From: Methanopyrus sp. SNP6
GTDB lineage: Archaea > JAADCQ01 > Methanopyri > Methanopyrales > Methanopyraceae
Length of the DNA: 64,000 nucleotides
Assembly (NCBI RefSeq): GCF_002201895.1
Contig: NZ_CP019436.1
Span: forward strand, 447,456-511,455
Direction: 5' to 3'
The notes under the pieces are model-generated. The model saw only the letters and a list, made by a program, of their open reading frames with translations. It made no database searches and had not been told where the DNA came from. Within the stretch, counting starts at the first letter, position 1. Each line of letters opens with the position of its first letter. Of the stretch, positions 33,261-40,516 are shown piece by piece. The position numbers and the translations under genes were made by a program.

Positions 33261-33860
33261 ATAGCACATATCCACATACCTGATGGGCTGATACCGTTGT
33301 GGTGGTGCGCCGTATTTTACGCTATGGCGGCCATACCGGTAGGTTTAGGGGCGCTGAGAACTCGATCCGAGGGCCGTAAAACCATTCTAGTCGGACTGCT
33401 GGCGAGTTTGTCGTTCGTGTTCATGCAAGTGCCGATAGGTCACGCTCATGTGAACTTAACTGGACTAATCGGAATTCTGCTGGGGCCTTGGAGTTCCGCC
33501 GTGGCCGTTTTCATTGTCAACTTAGCGTGTGCCCTAATGGGACACGGAGGAATAACCATTGTCGGGCTGAACACCCTAATCAACTGGGGAGAAGCGGCCG
33601 GCGTGTGGGCGTTTTACAGGCTTCTCAGGAAGAGACTGAACTACGGTGACGCCGCGGGGATTGCCACGTTCTCCGTCCTAGCCACATCGTCGGTGATTCC
33701 ATCGTTTGTCATAGCTTGGGTCACTGATAAACCCGTACTTCCGTTCATCCTCACACTGACTACGGCTTGGATAGTTACGGCGGTTATCGAAGCCGTAATT
33801 ACGGCATCGGTAGTTAAGACTCTCGCACAAATGAAACCGGACTGGGTGAGAGATTTGTGA
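33261..33860 (+). CDS. cbiM: cobalt/nickel ECF transporter substrate-binding subunit CbiM, unusual start
   Basis: CbiM is the membrane S-component that binds Co2+ or Ni2+ through its N-terminal histidines. The frame reads H-I-H-I-P-D-G-L-I-P-L-W at its start, the family's metal-binding N-terminus, followed by about six membrane helices. No ATG, GTG or TTG lies upstream of that motif within the open frame (which opens at 33201). An ATA at 33261 lies six bases after GGGGGGT and gives a protein of about 199 residues; an ATC at 33270 is another option. The canonical TTG at 33297 would remove the metal motif. The partner genes cbiQ and cbiO follow. Confidence 0.85.
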   Translation: MAHIHIPDGLIPLWWCAVFYAMAAIPVGLGALRTRSEGRKTILVGLLASLSFVFMQVPIGHAHVNLTGLIGILLGPWSSAVAVFIVNLACALMGHGGITIVGLNTLINWGEAAGVWAFYRLLRKRLNYGDAAGIATFSVLATSSVIPSFVIAWVTDKPVLPFILTLTTAWIVTAVIEAVITASVVKTLAQMKPDWVRDL

Positions 33861-34549
33861 AGTTCACCGAAGCGTTGGAGTGGTCGCTGACGGCTGAGAC
33901 CGTGCTCCACCGTATACACCCATGGTCGAAGTTGGTCGGGCTAATGACGACGATTTTCGCCTCGATGTTATTGTACGATCCCTTGGGTATCGCCGTCCTC
34001 TCCGTGCCTTATCTGATCGGGTGCCTCCTAGCCCGAATTCCCGTCCGTATCCTGGCGCGGCTGTCGGTACCCTCGCTAGCGTTCCTAGGCGCCGTCCTAC
34101 TCTTAATGCTGCCCTCAGGCGTTCCCGGCCGTGAAGTGTTATTATACGCGGTTCGCGGTGCAACAGACTTGCTAGCCATACTTGTGACTACACTCACGAC
34201 ACCATTCAACGCGCTGTGGTCGGCTCTCGTTGTGGTGTTCCCACCCACACTGGCGGAAACAGGTCTCATCTTCCATCGCTCGGTGTACCGGGCGCTCGAA
34301 GAGTTAGAAGGCACGTTGAACGCGATCCGAATCCGAGGGTGGAGGCTCAAGTCTATCAACGTACTGGGGGCCGTTATCGCGACCCTCTTGATTCGAAGCC
34401 ACCAGAGCGCAGAACTCGTGCAGGTGAGCGTAGAGGTACGCGGAGCGAAGGGCAGGGTGCGACCGTTGAAAAAATTCGAGTTCATGCGGGTAGACTTCGG
34501 ATGGTTAGCCATGGTGTTTTGCTCCGTGGTACTATCGGGGGTGATCTGA
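33857..34549 (+). CDS. cbiQ: ECF transporter transmembrane subunit CbiQ
   Basis: The 230-residue T-component couples the CbiO ATPase to CbiM. It has five or so membrane helices, an early H-P-W-S-K-L motif and the two cytoplasmic coupling motifs typical of the family (A-I-R-I-R-G and a later A-L/V-E-V-R-G-A). GTG at 33857 overlaps the cbiM stop in a GTGA-like junction, so translation is coupled. The unusual C-terminus is short. Confidence 0.9.
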   Translation: MKFTEALEWSLTAETVLHRIHPWSKLVGLMTTIFASMLLYDPLGIAVLSVPYLIGCLLARIPVRILARLSVPSLAFLGAVLLLMLPSGVPGREVLLYAVRGATDLLAILVTTLTTPFNALWSALVVVFPPTLAETGLIFHRSVYRALEELEGTLNAIRIRGWRLKSINVLGAVIATLLIRSHQSAELVQVSVEVRGAKGRVRPLKKFEFMRVDFGWLAMVFCSVVLSGVI

Positions 34550-34550
34550 G

Positions 34551-35384
34551 ATCGGATATGCCGTTAAGATCAAATGCTTAACTCACGAGTATCCCGACGG
34601 CACTTGTGGTGTGTGCGGGTTGAGTTTACGAGTGAAAGAAGGTGAATCCGTGGTTGTACTCGGACCGAACGGTTCCGGGAAGACGACTTTACTGCACCAT
34701 ATTCTCGGTTTATTAACTCCCACCGAGGGACACATCCGGGTCCTAGGTCACGACCTGCCTGACGGGGTACGGGAAGTTCGAAAACGTATAGGAGTGGTCT
34801 TCCAGGACGTCGACGACCAGCTCATCATGCCGACAGTGCTAGAAGACGTAGCCTTCGGGCTAGTAAACCGCGGCATGTCGCGCGAAGAAGCGTTCGAGCG
34901 AGCCCGTGAGATCCTGGAACGGTTAGGCATTGAAGATCTGGAGGATCGGCCGCCGCAGTTCCTCAGCGGCGGACAGAAAAGGTTGGTAGCTTTGGCGGGA
35001 GCCGTAGCTCCGGAGCCTGACCTCCTGATTCTCGACGAACCCACCTCAGGACTCGACTTCCGCGCCACCAGACTATTCGTGCGACTCATCAAAGAGCTCA
35101 AGGAGGAGCTGGGGTTCACGATGATACTGACGACATTCGATGTAGACATCGCGGTGGCGTTGGCGGAGCGCGTCGTGATGATCCGAGAGGGGAAGACCGT
35201 AGCCGAAGGGTCTCCAGAAGATCTCCTCACGGACGTCGACCTGATAAAGGAATCCGGACTGAAACCACCAGAGCACGTGGAACTGCTCCGAAAGCTAGGG
35301 ATCGAGGATCCGCCGCTCGACATAAGCGAGGCGGAGGAGCTCCTAGTGACCATGCTGGGGGAGAAGAGCCGTGGAAATCCGTAA
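34551..35384 (+). CDS. cbiO: ECF transporter ATP-binding subunit CbiO, unusual start, altered H-loop
   Basis: The ABC ATPase powering metal uptake: Walker A G-P-N-G-S-G-K-T-T, signature L-S-G-G-Q-K-R, Walker B L-L-I-L-D-E-P. The H-loop reads T-T-F-D-V-D where T-H-D is usual, so the switch His is Phe. Homology begins at a typical N-terminus (K-I-K-C-L-T-H-E-Y-P-D-G-T) about 16 codons before the first canonical start, GTG 34611. Upstream, only ATC (34551, seven bases after GGGGGTG) or GTT (34563) is available; an ATG at 34558 is in another frame and ends after seven codons. A non-standard start or a frameshift is implied. Confidence 0.82.
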   Translation: MGYAVKIKCLTHEYPDGTCGVCGLSLRVKEGESVVVLGPNGSGKTTLLHHILGLLTPTEGHIRVLGHDLPDGVREVRKRIGVVFQDVDDQLIMPTVLEDVAFGLVNRGMSREEAFERAREILERLGIEDLEDRPPQFLSGGQKRLVALAGAVAPEPDLLILDEPTSGLDFRATRLFVRLIKELKEELGFTMILTTFDVDIAVALAERVVMIREGKTVAEGSPEDLLTDVDLIKESGLKPPEHVELLRKLGIEDPPLDISEAEELLVTMLGEKSRGNP

Positions 35385-36045
35385 GCTACGGCACCCCGAG
35401 GTCGACCTGGAGGGTGAAGTGGTCCTGTTGCCTCTCGGGAGCACCGAGCAACACGGTCTACACCTACCCTTGGGCACCGACCATCTCGTCGCGGAGGCGC
35501 TCTGCCGAGAGGTGTCGAAGCGGACCGGAGCACCGTGGTATCCGGTTATACCCTACGGTGTATCGCGCCACCACATGGGGTTCCCGGGCACGGTATCACT
35601 GAGAACGGAGACCATGGTCGCCCTGCTCACGGACGTACACAGGTCGTTCCTGCATCACGGAGCCGCGGCCACCTTAGCCGTCAACGGACACGGGGGAAAC
35701 GAAGCCGCGCTAGGTACCGTCGCAGAAGAGGAAGAGCGGTTTCATTGGATCAGTTGGTGGAAGTTAGTCCCGACCGATGAACTCGAAACCGACTGGGGAG
35801 GTCATGCGGACGAGCTGGAGACCTCGGTGATGATGTACTTGTACCCGGAGCTGGTTGGGGAGGAGCGTAAAGTCGACGGGAGACCGACGAAGCCTTGGGA
35901 GTTCCCGGACTATCACGAGATCTCGGAAACTGGAACGAAGGGAGACCCACGCCCCGCTACGGCGGACAAGGGGAAGAGAATCTTCAAGACTGTCGTCGAG
36001 CAGCTGGCAGAGATAGTGGAGGAACTGAGGGAAATGTACGGATGA
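35371..36045 (+). CDS. creatininase-family amidohydrolase (ArfB-like)
   Basis: The 224-residue protein has the creatininase metal motifs G-S-T-E-Q-H-G-L-H-L-P-L-G-T-D near residues 25-40, the central V-N-G-H-G-G-N strand and H-A-D-E-L-E-T-S near residue 148. In methanogens ArfB of this family deformylates a pyrimidine intermediate of F420 and riboflavin biosynthesis; that assignment is plausible but paralogues (such as MftE-like proteins) exist. It starts with GTG at 35371, overlapping cbiO by 14 bases. Confidence 0.8.
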   Translation: MEIRKLRHPEVDLEGEVVLLPLGSTEQHGLHLPLGTDHLVAEALCREVSKRTGAPWYPVIPYGVSRHHMGFPGTVSLRTETMVALLTDVHRSFLHHGAAATLAVNGHGGNEAALGTVAEEEERFHWISWWKLVPTDELETDWGGHADELETSVMMYLYPELVGEERKVDGRPTKPWEFPDYHEISETGTKGDPRPATADKGKRIFKTVVEQLAEIVEELREMYG

Positions 36046-36212
36046 TTTGGCTCGACTTCACGTCGGGAACCACGCTGATCACCGGAACTACTTCAGACGC
36101 TCATGGTGTCCGGAAGACACGCGACCGTCTGCAGGCCGGCTTGATGCTGTACACTGACCGACGTTCCGTGACCGCACTGGATCATGTGGAGGCGCTGAAG
36201 GTACTGAAATGA
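36042..36212 (+). CDS. possible small protein overlapping the creatininase stop
   Basis: A 56-codon frame starting in an ATGA overlap with the preceding gene. The translation has a compact mixed composition; it carries no motif I recognise. The frame then continues into a second short frame (36209-36463) through another ATGA, with more Arg-rich, less protein-like content. This could be a small real protein, or the first part of a decayed gene covering 36042-36560. Confidence 0.35.
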   Translation: MIWLDFTSGTTLITGTTSDAHGVRKTRDRLQAGLMLYTDRRSVTALDHVEALKVLK

Positions 36213-36583
36213 ATCGGAACCGCCAAAGGTCATCGTGGAAGGAGTTCCGACGGTTCCAAGGGATACCAGGGCCGCTTCAAGCGGACTGTGGTCGTGAACT
36301 GTCGAACCCGCAATCCCTAGTTCTAGCTGACCGTGGAGGTCCGATCATGGTGGACGCAAGCGACGTCGTCACTGCGATGGCGTTCCCACGTAGGGTTCTC
36401 CGCGGGCGCTACTGTGATGTGGGGAACTCAATCCTCATGGACGTTCCTCACGGACGTGGGTGACGAAGACGACATTCAAAGAGCGGCTGGTGATGACAGG
36501 GAGGGTCTCGAAGAGCCCGTTACGCAGCATATCTCGCCCTCCCACGGCATTGTTACCGGATAAGTAACGTTTCCTGCGTGGCG
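36213..36583. other. region without a clear gene
   Basis: Two short overlapping plus-strand frames (36209-36463 and 36333-36563) cover the region but neither shows a family or a consistent codon pattern. Switching frames near 36440 gives a longer mixed translation, as a decayed gene might. I see no RNA gene or repeat. Confidence 0.4.
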
Positions 36584-36901
36584 CTAAGCGAGCCGCTGGG
36601 ATACTTGCTCGTAGAGTTCTTGGACGCGTTCCTGAGCCTTTTCGTCCAGCTTTAACTCCGCGAGTTTTTTCGTCCGTTCCCACCCGGGATACTTCGACGT
36701 GCCGAGCCTACGAGACCTTCGGAGAGTGTACACCACGACCTCCATCGTACCATCCTCGCCCTCCTCGGTGACGACCTCGTACCGACCTCCAGTGTGCACG
36801 ATCCCTTGCATCTGCTTGATAACGGCCGCCACATCGTCCGGAAGTTCCTCCAGTTCCTCCTTCCGGGCGTACTTAGCGAGCACGTCGAACGCTTCCTCCA
36901 A
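36584..36901 (-). CDS. small acidic protein of unknown function
   Basis: A 105-residue, charged, soluble protein with two helical parts flanking a beta-hairpin (about residues 38-62). I know no family for it. TTG at 36901 follows GGAAGAGGG-like purines; codon use matches neighbours, and it sits divergently 44 bases from rnhB. A DNA- or RNA-associated role would be a guess. Confidence 0.65.
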   Translation of the reverse strand: MEEAFDVLAKYARKEELEELPDDVAAVIKQMQGIVHTGGRYEVVTEEGEDGTMEVVVYTLRRSRRLGTSKYPGWERTKKLAELKLDEKAQERVQELYEQVSQRLA

Positions 36902-36945
36902 CCCTCTTCCACCCCCCGCTGGAGCGAGGCTTAGGGGTTCAAAAG

Positions 36946-37578
36946 ATGAGCGGTGTAATGGGTATCGACGAGGCCGGACGTGGACCCGTGTTCGGTCCTA
37001 TGGTCGTGACCGGTGTACTGGCTCCGGAGCGAGAGCTCGGCCTAGGCGCGAGAGATTCGAAGGAACTCACACGGAGTGCGCGTCGTAGACTGATCCGTGC
37101 GTTGATGTCGGATGAACGATTAAGGGTGGACCTGAGGATAGTATGGCCGTGGGAGATAGACGAAGAAGGCGTGGTGAAGGCGGAGTTCGAAGCTATCGGG
37201 GAGCTAGTACGCCGTGCTATGCCTGACGAGGTGATCCTGGACAAACCCGGGAACTACTCATCAGAGCGACTACGAAGGGAGCTCGACTTGCCCGAAGAAA
37301 TCAACCTAATCGCCGAAGAGCGTGCGGATGCGAAGTACGAAGTAGTTTCAGCGGCCTCGATCGTAGCCAAGACGTACCGCGACTGGATAGTAAGGCTCCT
37401 GGAGCTGGAGTACGGAGAGGTCGGGTCTGGGTACCCTTCGGATCCCCGTACCGTGGATCGCCTTCGTCGGGAACTACGTCGGGGTGGCGAGTTGCTGAAG
37501 TACTTCAGGCGGTCGTGGGAGACGTACAAGCGCGTTGAGAGCGAAGTGAAGCAGCGAAAGCTCGAGGACTTCTTCTGA
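36946..37578 (+). CDS. rnhB: ribonuclease HII
   Basis: RNase HII cuts the RNA strand of RNA-DNA hybrids, removing misincorporated ribonucleotides and primers. The 210-residue enzyme has the catalytic G-I-D-E-A-G-R-G-P start, R-D-S-K-E-L, and D-A-K-Y-E-V-V-S-A-A-S-I-V-A-K, giving the D-E-D-D carboxylates. ATG at 36946 is used. A radical SAM gene follows 15 bases later. Confidence 0.95.
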   Translation: MSGVMGIDEAGRGPVFGPMVVTGVLAPERELGLGARDSKELTRSARRRLIRALMSDERLRVDLRIVWPWEIDEEGVVKAEFEAIGELVRRAMPDEVILDKPGNYSSERLRRELDLPEEINLIAEERADAKYEVVSAASIVAKTYRDWIVRLLELEYGEVGSGYPSDPRTVDRLRRELRRGGELLKYFRRSWETYKRVESEVKQRKLEDFF

Positions 37579-37593
37579 GCGCATGGAGGGGGG

Positions 37594-38259
37594 TTGAGAC
37601 TGCGAATAGCAGGCCTGAGACCCGTGAGCTGCTCCGATGGTTTACCGGGTGAGGTGTGTGCAGTCCTTTGGACTCAAGGGTGTCCGTTACGATGCCCATG
37701 GTGCCACAACCCGGAGACCCGAGATCCGAATGGGGGAAAGAAGGCCGATGTTAAGACCATCCTACGAGACGTGGAGAAGTACGCTGTTTACCTTGATGCA
37801 CTGATAGTGAGCGGAGGGGAACCACTCCTGCAACCGTACGAGGAGCTGAAAGCGCTGGCACGTGGTGCTCGGGACTTGGGTCTCAATGTCGTCCTAGATA
37901 CCTCCGGGTTCCCCCCGGATCGCCTCGGGAGAGTCATCTCAAGCTTCGATAGAGTGGCACTGGACCTGAAAGCGCCTCTGCACGGTGATGAGTACATAGA
38001 AGCGACTGGCGGCGGCATGACGGCTTCAGACTTCCTGAAAGCGGCCCGGATAGTACGCCGGCGATGTGACCTGGAACTGAGGATCACGGTGCATCCATGG
38101 CTTGACGACGTACCGAAGGTCGTGGAGGCCGTCCGGAAGGCGTCCCCCGACGTTGTGGTCGTTCAGCGATACGTCGGGGACAAGGAGGTCGAGATCGACC
38201 CCGAAGAACTCGCCGAGAAGCTCCGAGAGAGTTGTGAGAACGTCGTGGTACGGGTGTGA
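37594..38259 (+). CDS. radical SAM activating enzyme (NrdG/PflA type)
   Basis: A 221-residue radical SAM protein: C-P-L-R-C-P-W-C near residues 30-37 binds the 4Fe-4S cluster; S-G-G-E-P follows as the SAM-binding motif. The W-x-Q-G-C-P-L-R-C-P-W-C-H-N-P pattern is typical of activators of anaerobic ribonucleotide reductase or glycyl-radical enzymes. No NrdD is in this window, so the partner is not known. TTG at 37594 follows GGAGGGG. Its stop overlaps tgtA in a GTGA. Confidence 0.88.
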   Translation: MRLRIAGLRPVSCSDGLPGEVCAVLWTQGCPLRCPWCHNPETRDPNGGKKADVKTILRDVEKYAVYLDALIVSGGEPLLQPYEELKALARGARDLGLNVVLDTSGFPPDRLGRVISSFDRVALDLKAPLHGDEYIEATGGGMTASDFLKAARIVRRRCDLELRITVHPWLDDVPKVVEAVRKASPDVVVVQRYVGDKEVEIDPEELAEKLRESCENVVVRV

Positions 38260-39644
38260 TCGACTTGAACGTCACATTCGAAGTTAAGGATCGAGACGTG
38301 GCAGGCCGGCTCGGGCGTTTTGAGGTCAATGGCAGGAGACTGAAGACGCCCGCCCTGCTGCCCGTAGTTAACCCTAACAAACCCACCTTGGAACCACGAG
38401 AGATCTCCAAGTTAGGTTTCGACGGTGTGATCACGAACGCCTACATTATCCGGAAGCACGAGCACCTACGCGAGAAGGCGCTCGAAAAAGGCGTCCACGG
38501 ACTCCTCGGGTTCGACGGGTTCGTGATGACGGATTCTGGCTCGTTCCAGCTGGCGGAGTACGGCGATGTCGAAGTATCCAACGAGGAGATCGTGAGGTTC
38601 CAAGCGAAGATCGGGTCAGATGTGGGCACTATCCTCGACGTGCCGACTCCACCCGACGCCCCGAGGTCCCGAGTCGAACGTGATCTCGAAACCACACTGA
38701 AAAGGGCCCGCGAAGCGGTGGAGCTCGACGAGCGCCCTCCGTTAGCCTTCACCGTCCAAGGGTCCACATACGAAGACCTTAGGAGACTGTGCGCGGAAAA
38801 ACTGGCGGAGCTGCCGGCGGCGGTGTATCCAGTTGGAGGCGTTGTACCGCTGCTGGAGGAGTACAGGTTCGTGGACGTGGTACGAGTGGTCCTGGCCGCG
38901 AAGTCCTCGCTGCCTCCACATCGTCCTGTACATCTCTTCGGTTGCGGTCATCCGCTGGCGATTCCACTAGCCGTCGCGATGGGGTGCGATCTGTTCGACT
39001 CCGCATCTTACGCTATTTACGCCAGATCGGATCGGTACATGTCCATCCTAGGCACCCTGAAGTTAGAGGAGCTGGAGACCTTCCCGTGTTCCTGCCCAGT
39101 GTGTACGCGACACGATCCGGACGACGTCCGCGAGATGAAACCGCGAGAGCGTACCCGGGTGTTGGCTACGCATAACCTCTACGAGCTGCGTAGGGTGATA
39201 GAGACCACTAGGCAGGCTATAGTGTCGGGAGAGCTATGGGAGCTGGCCGAATCGGTATGTCGAGCACATCCGCGTGCCTGGGCGGGGATGGTGGAGCTGG
39301 CGCGACGTGGAGGAGAGCTGGAACGATGGTGCCCGGCCGTAAAGCGTAGCGTGTTCGTATGCGATGAAGTCTCGAAGGGACGTCCCGAGCTATGGCTCTA
39401 CCGTCAACGGCTCCGAGACAGGTTCGGTGAGCTCTCTGGGCGTAAAGTGGTGAAAGGGATAAGCAGACCCTACGCGGAAATCGTCGAGTGGTTAGAACCA
39501 TGGGAGCTGGCGTTCGCCGACGAGTGGCTAGGGGTGGTACCTGGAGAACTGTCATGGTCGTACCCTTGTCACTGTCTCGTGGAGCCTAACGGGGATGATG
39601 AAGGTGAGGACCGACGGAGGGGTGAAGAGGGTCGCAGGCGCTGA
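38256..39644 (+). CDS. tgtA: archaeal tRNA-guanine transglycosylase (archaeosine synthesis)
   Basis: ArcTGT swaps guanine 15 of tRNA for preQ0, the first tRNA step toward archaeosine. It has the catalytic Asp region M-T-D-S-G-S-F-Q, the nucleophile region D-V-P-T-P-P-D, the G-G-V and G-C-G-H-P-L-A-I-P motifs, and the Zn site C-S-C-P-V-C. At 462 residues it ends before the C-terminal PUA-type domain of full-length family members, which may be encoded elsewhere. GTG at 38256 overlaps the radical SAM stop. The 3' end overlaps the Trm1-like gene by about 50 bases. Confidence 0.93.
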   Translation: MIDLNVTFEVKDRDVAGRLGRFEVNGRRLKTPALLPVVNPNKPTLEPREISKLGFDGVITNAYIIRKHEHLREKALEKGVHGLLGFDGFVMTDSGSFQLAEYGDVEVSNEEIVRFQAKIGSDVGTILDVPTPPDAPRSRVERDLETTLKRAREAVELDERPPLAFTVQGSTYEDLRRLCAEKLAELPAAVYPVGGVVPLLEEYRFVDVVRVVLAAKSSLPPHRPVHLFGCGHPLAIPLAVAMGCDLFDSASYAIYARSDRYMSILGTLKLEELETFPCSCPVCTRHDPDDVREMKPRERTRVLATHNLYELRRVIETTRQAIVSGELWELAESVCRAHPRAWAGMVELARRGGELERWCPAVKRSVFVCDEVSKGRPELWLYRQRLRDRFGELSGRKVVKGISRPYAEIVEWLEPWELAFADEWLGVVPGELSWSYPCHCLVEPNGDDEGEDRRRGEEGRRR

Positions 39645-40485
39645 GTTCGTCCTTTATAAGGAAGGAGGATCGGAGTTCTACGTGCCGGACCCGGAACGTT
39701 ACTCACAGGATGGCCTTCCAACCCGTGATGCACCGGTAGCGTTCGCACCGAACGCCGCCGTGAACCGATCTATACTCGTCCTGTTCCACCGCGTACGTCC
39801 TGTGAAGAGGTTTGGAGACGTGTTCTGTGGTGTCGGCGCCAGGGCCATCCGCCTTCACATTGAAGCTGGGATGGAGTGGTCCGTACTATCTGATGTGAAC
39901 CCCATTGCGTGTCAGATCGCGATGATCAACGTCCGGAGGCTCGGACTACCATCGGAGGTTAGGTGTATGGACGCCGTTGCCACACTTTCTACCTTCGACT
40001 TCGATGCCGTTGACCTGGACGTGTTCGGGACCCCTATACCGTTCGCCCAAGCCGCGTTCCAATGCGTACGCGACGGTTACGTGCACGTCACCGCCACAGA
40101 CCTCGAATCGTTGTATACCCAGGCGGCCCGCCGCAAATATCTCCTTGAAGGACCGCTACCTCGGCGGAACACAGATCTAGAGGTGCGAGCTGTAGTAGGA
40201 GCCTTAGCGCGCTTAGCGGCTTCGGTTGACGTCGGGGTCGAGCCGATGTACTGCCTCGTCGAACCAGGAGTTAGAATTCGAGTGGGATTAGAGTGTCGTA
40301 GGGGCCGGTCCAGAGCGAACGAAACTCTGGATATGCTAGACTACGTCGACGGGGTAGGACCTATCTGGAGAGGTAATCTTCACGACGAAGATGTCATCGA
40401 GGAGATGCTGGAAGAGCTCGACCGTACGGGTTGGAGCGAAAAACACGCCCGGAAGGTCCGGGAATCCCTGGAAGTAACATTTTGA
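39595..40485 (+). CDS. Trm1-like tRNA methyltransferase paralogue lacking the Zn-ribbon
   Basis: This 296-residue protein is clearly related to Trm1 but differs from the bona fide enzyme at 11557-12708. It keeps the N-terminal family segment (F-A-P-N-A-A-V-N-R), SAM motif I (D-V-F-C-G-V-G-A-R-A) and motif IV as D-V-F-G-T-P instead of D-P-F-G-P-P. It lacks the C-terminal Zn-ribbon and following domain. It overlaps the end of the archaeosine enzyme gene, implying coupled expression. It probably methylates a tRNA (or rRNA) guanine at another site; the target is unknown. Confidence 0.85.
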   Translation: MMKVRTDGGVKRVAGAEFVLYKEGGSEFYVPDPERYSQDGLPTRDAPVAFAPNAAVNRSILVLFHRVRPVKRFGDVFCGVGARAIRLHIEAGMEWSVLSDVNPIACQIAMINVRRLGLPSEVRCMDAVATLSTFDFDAVDLDVFGTPIPFAQAAFQCVRDGYVHVTATDLESLYTQAARRKYLLEGPLPRRNTDLEVRAVVGALARLAASVDVGVEPMYCLVEPGVRIRVGLECRRGRSRANETLDMLDYVDGVGPIWRGNLHDEDVIEEMLEELDRTGWSEKHARKVRESLEVTF

Positions 40486-40516
40486 GTAGAAGCGGACAGT
40501 CGGTGGGTGTCTCGAG

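Noticed and set aside
36209-36463. 84-codon frame continuing the small protein after the creatininase gene
   Set aside because: Arg-rich, no conserved pattern, and a competing frame in the same DNA; treated as region noise or decay.
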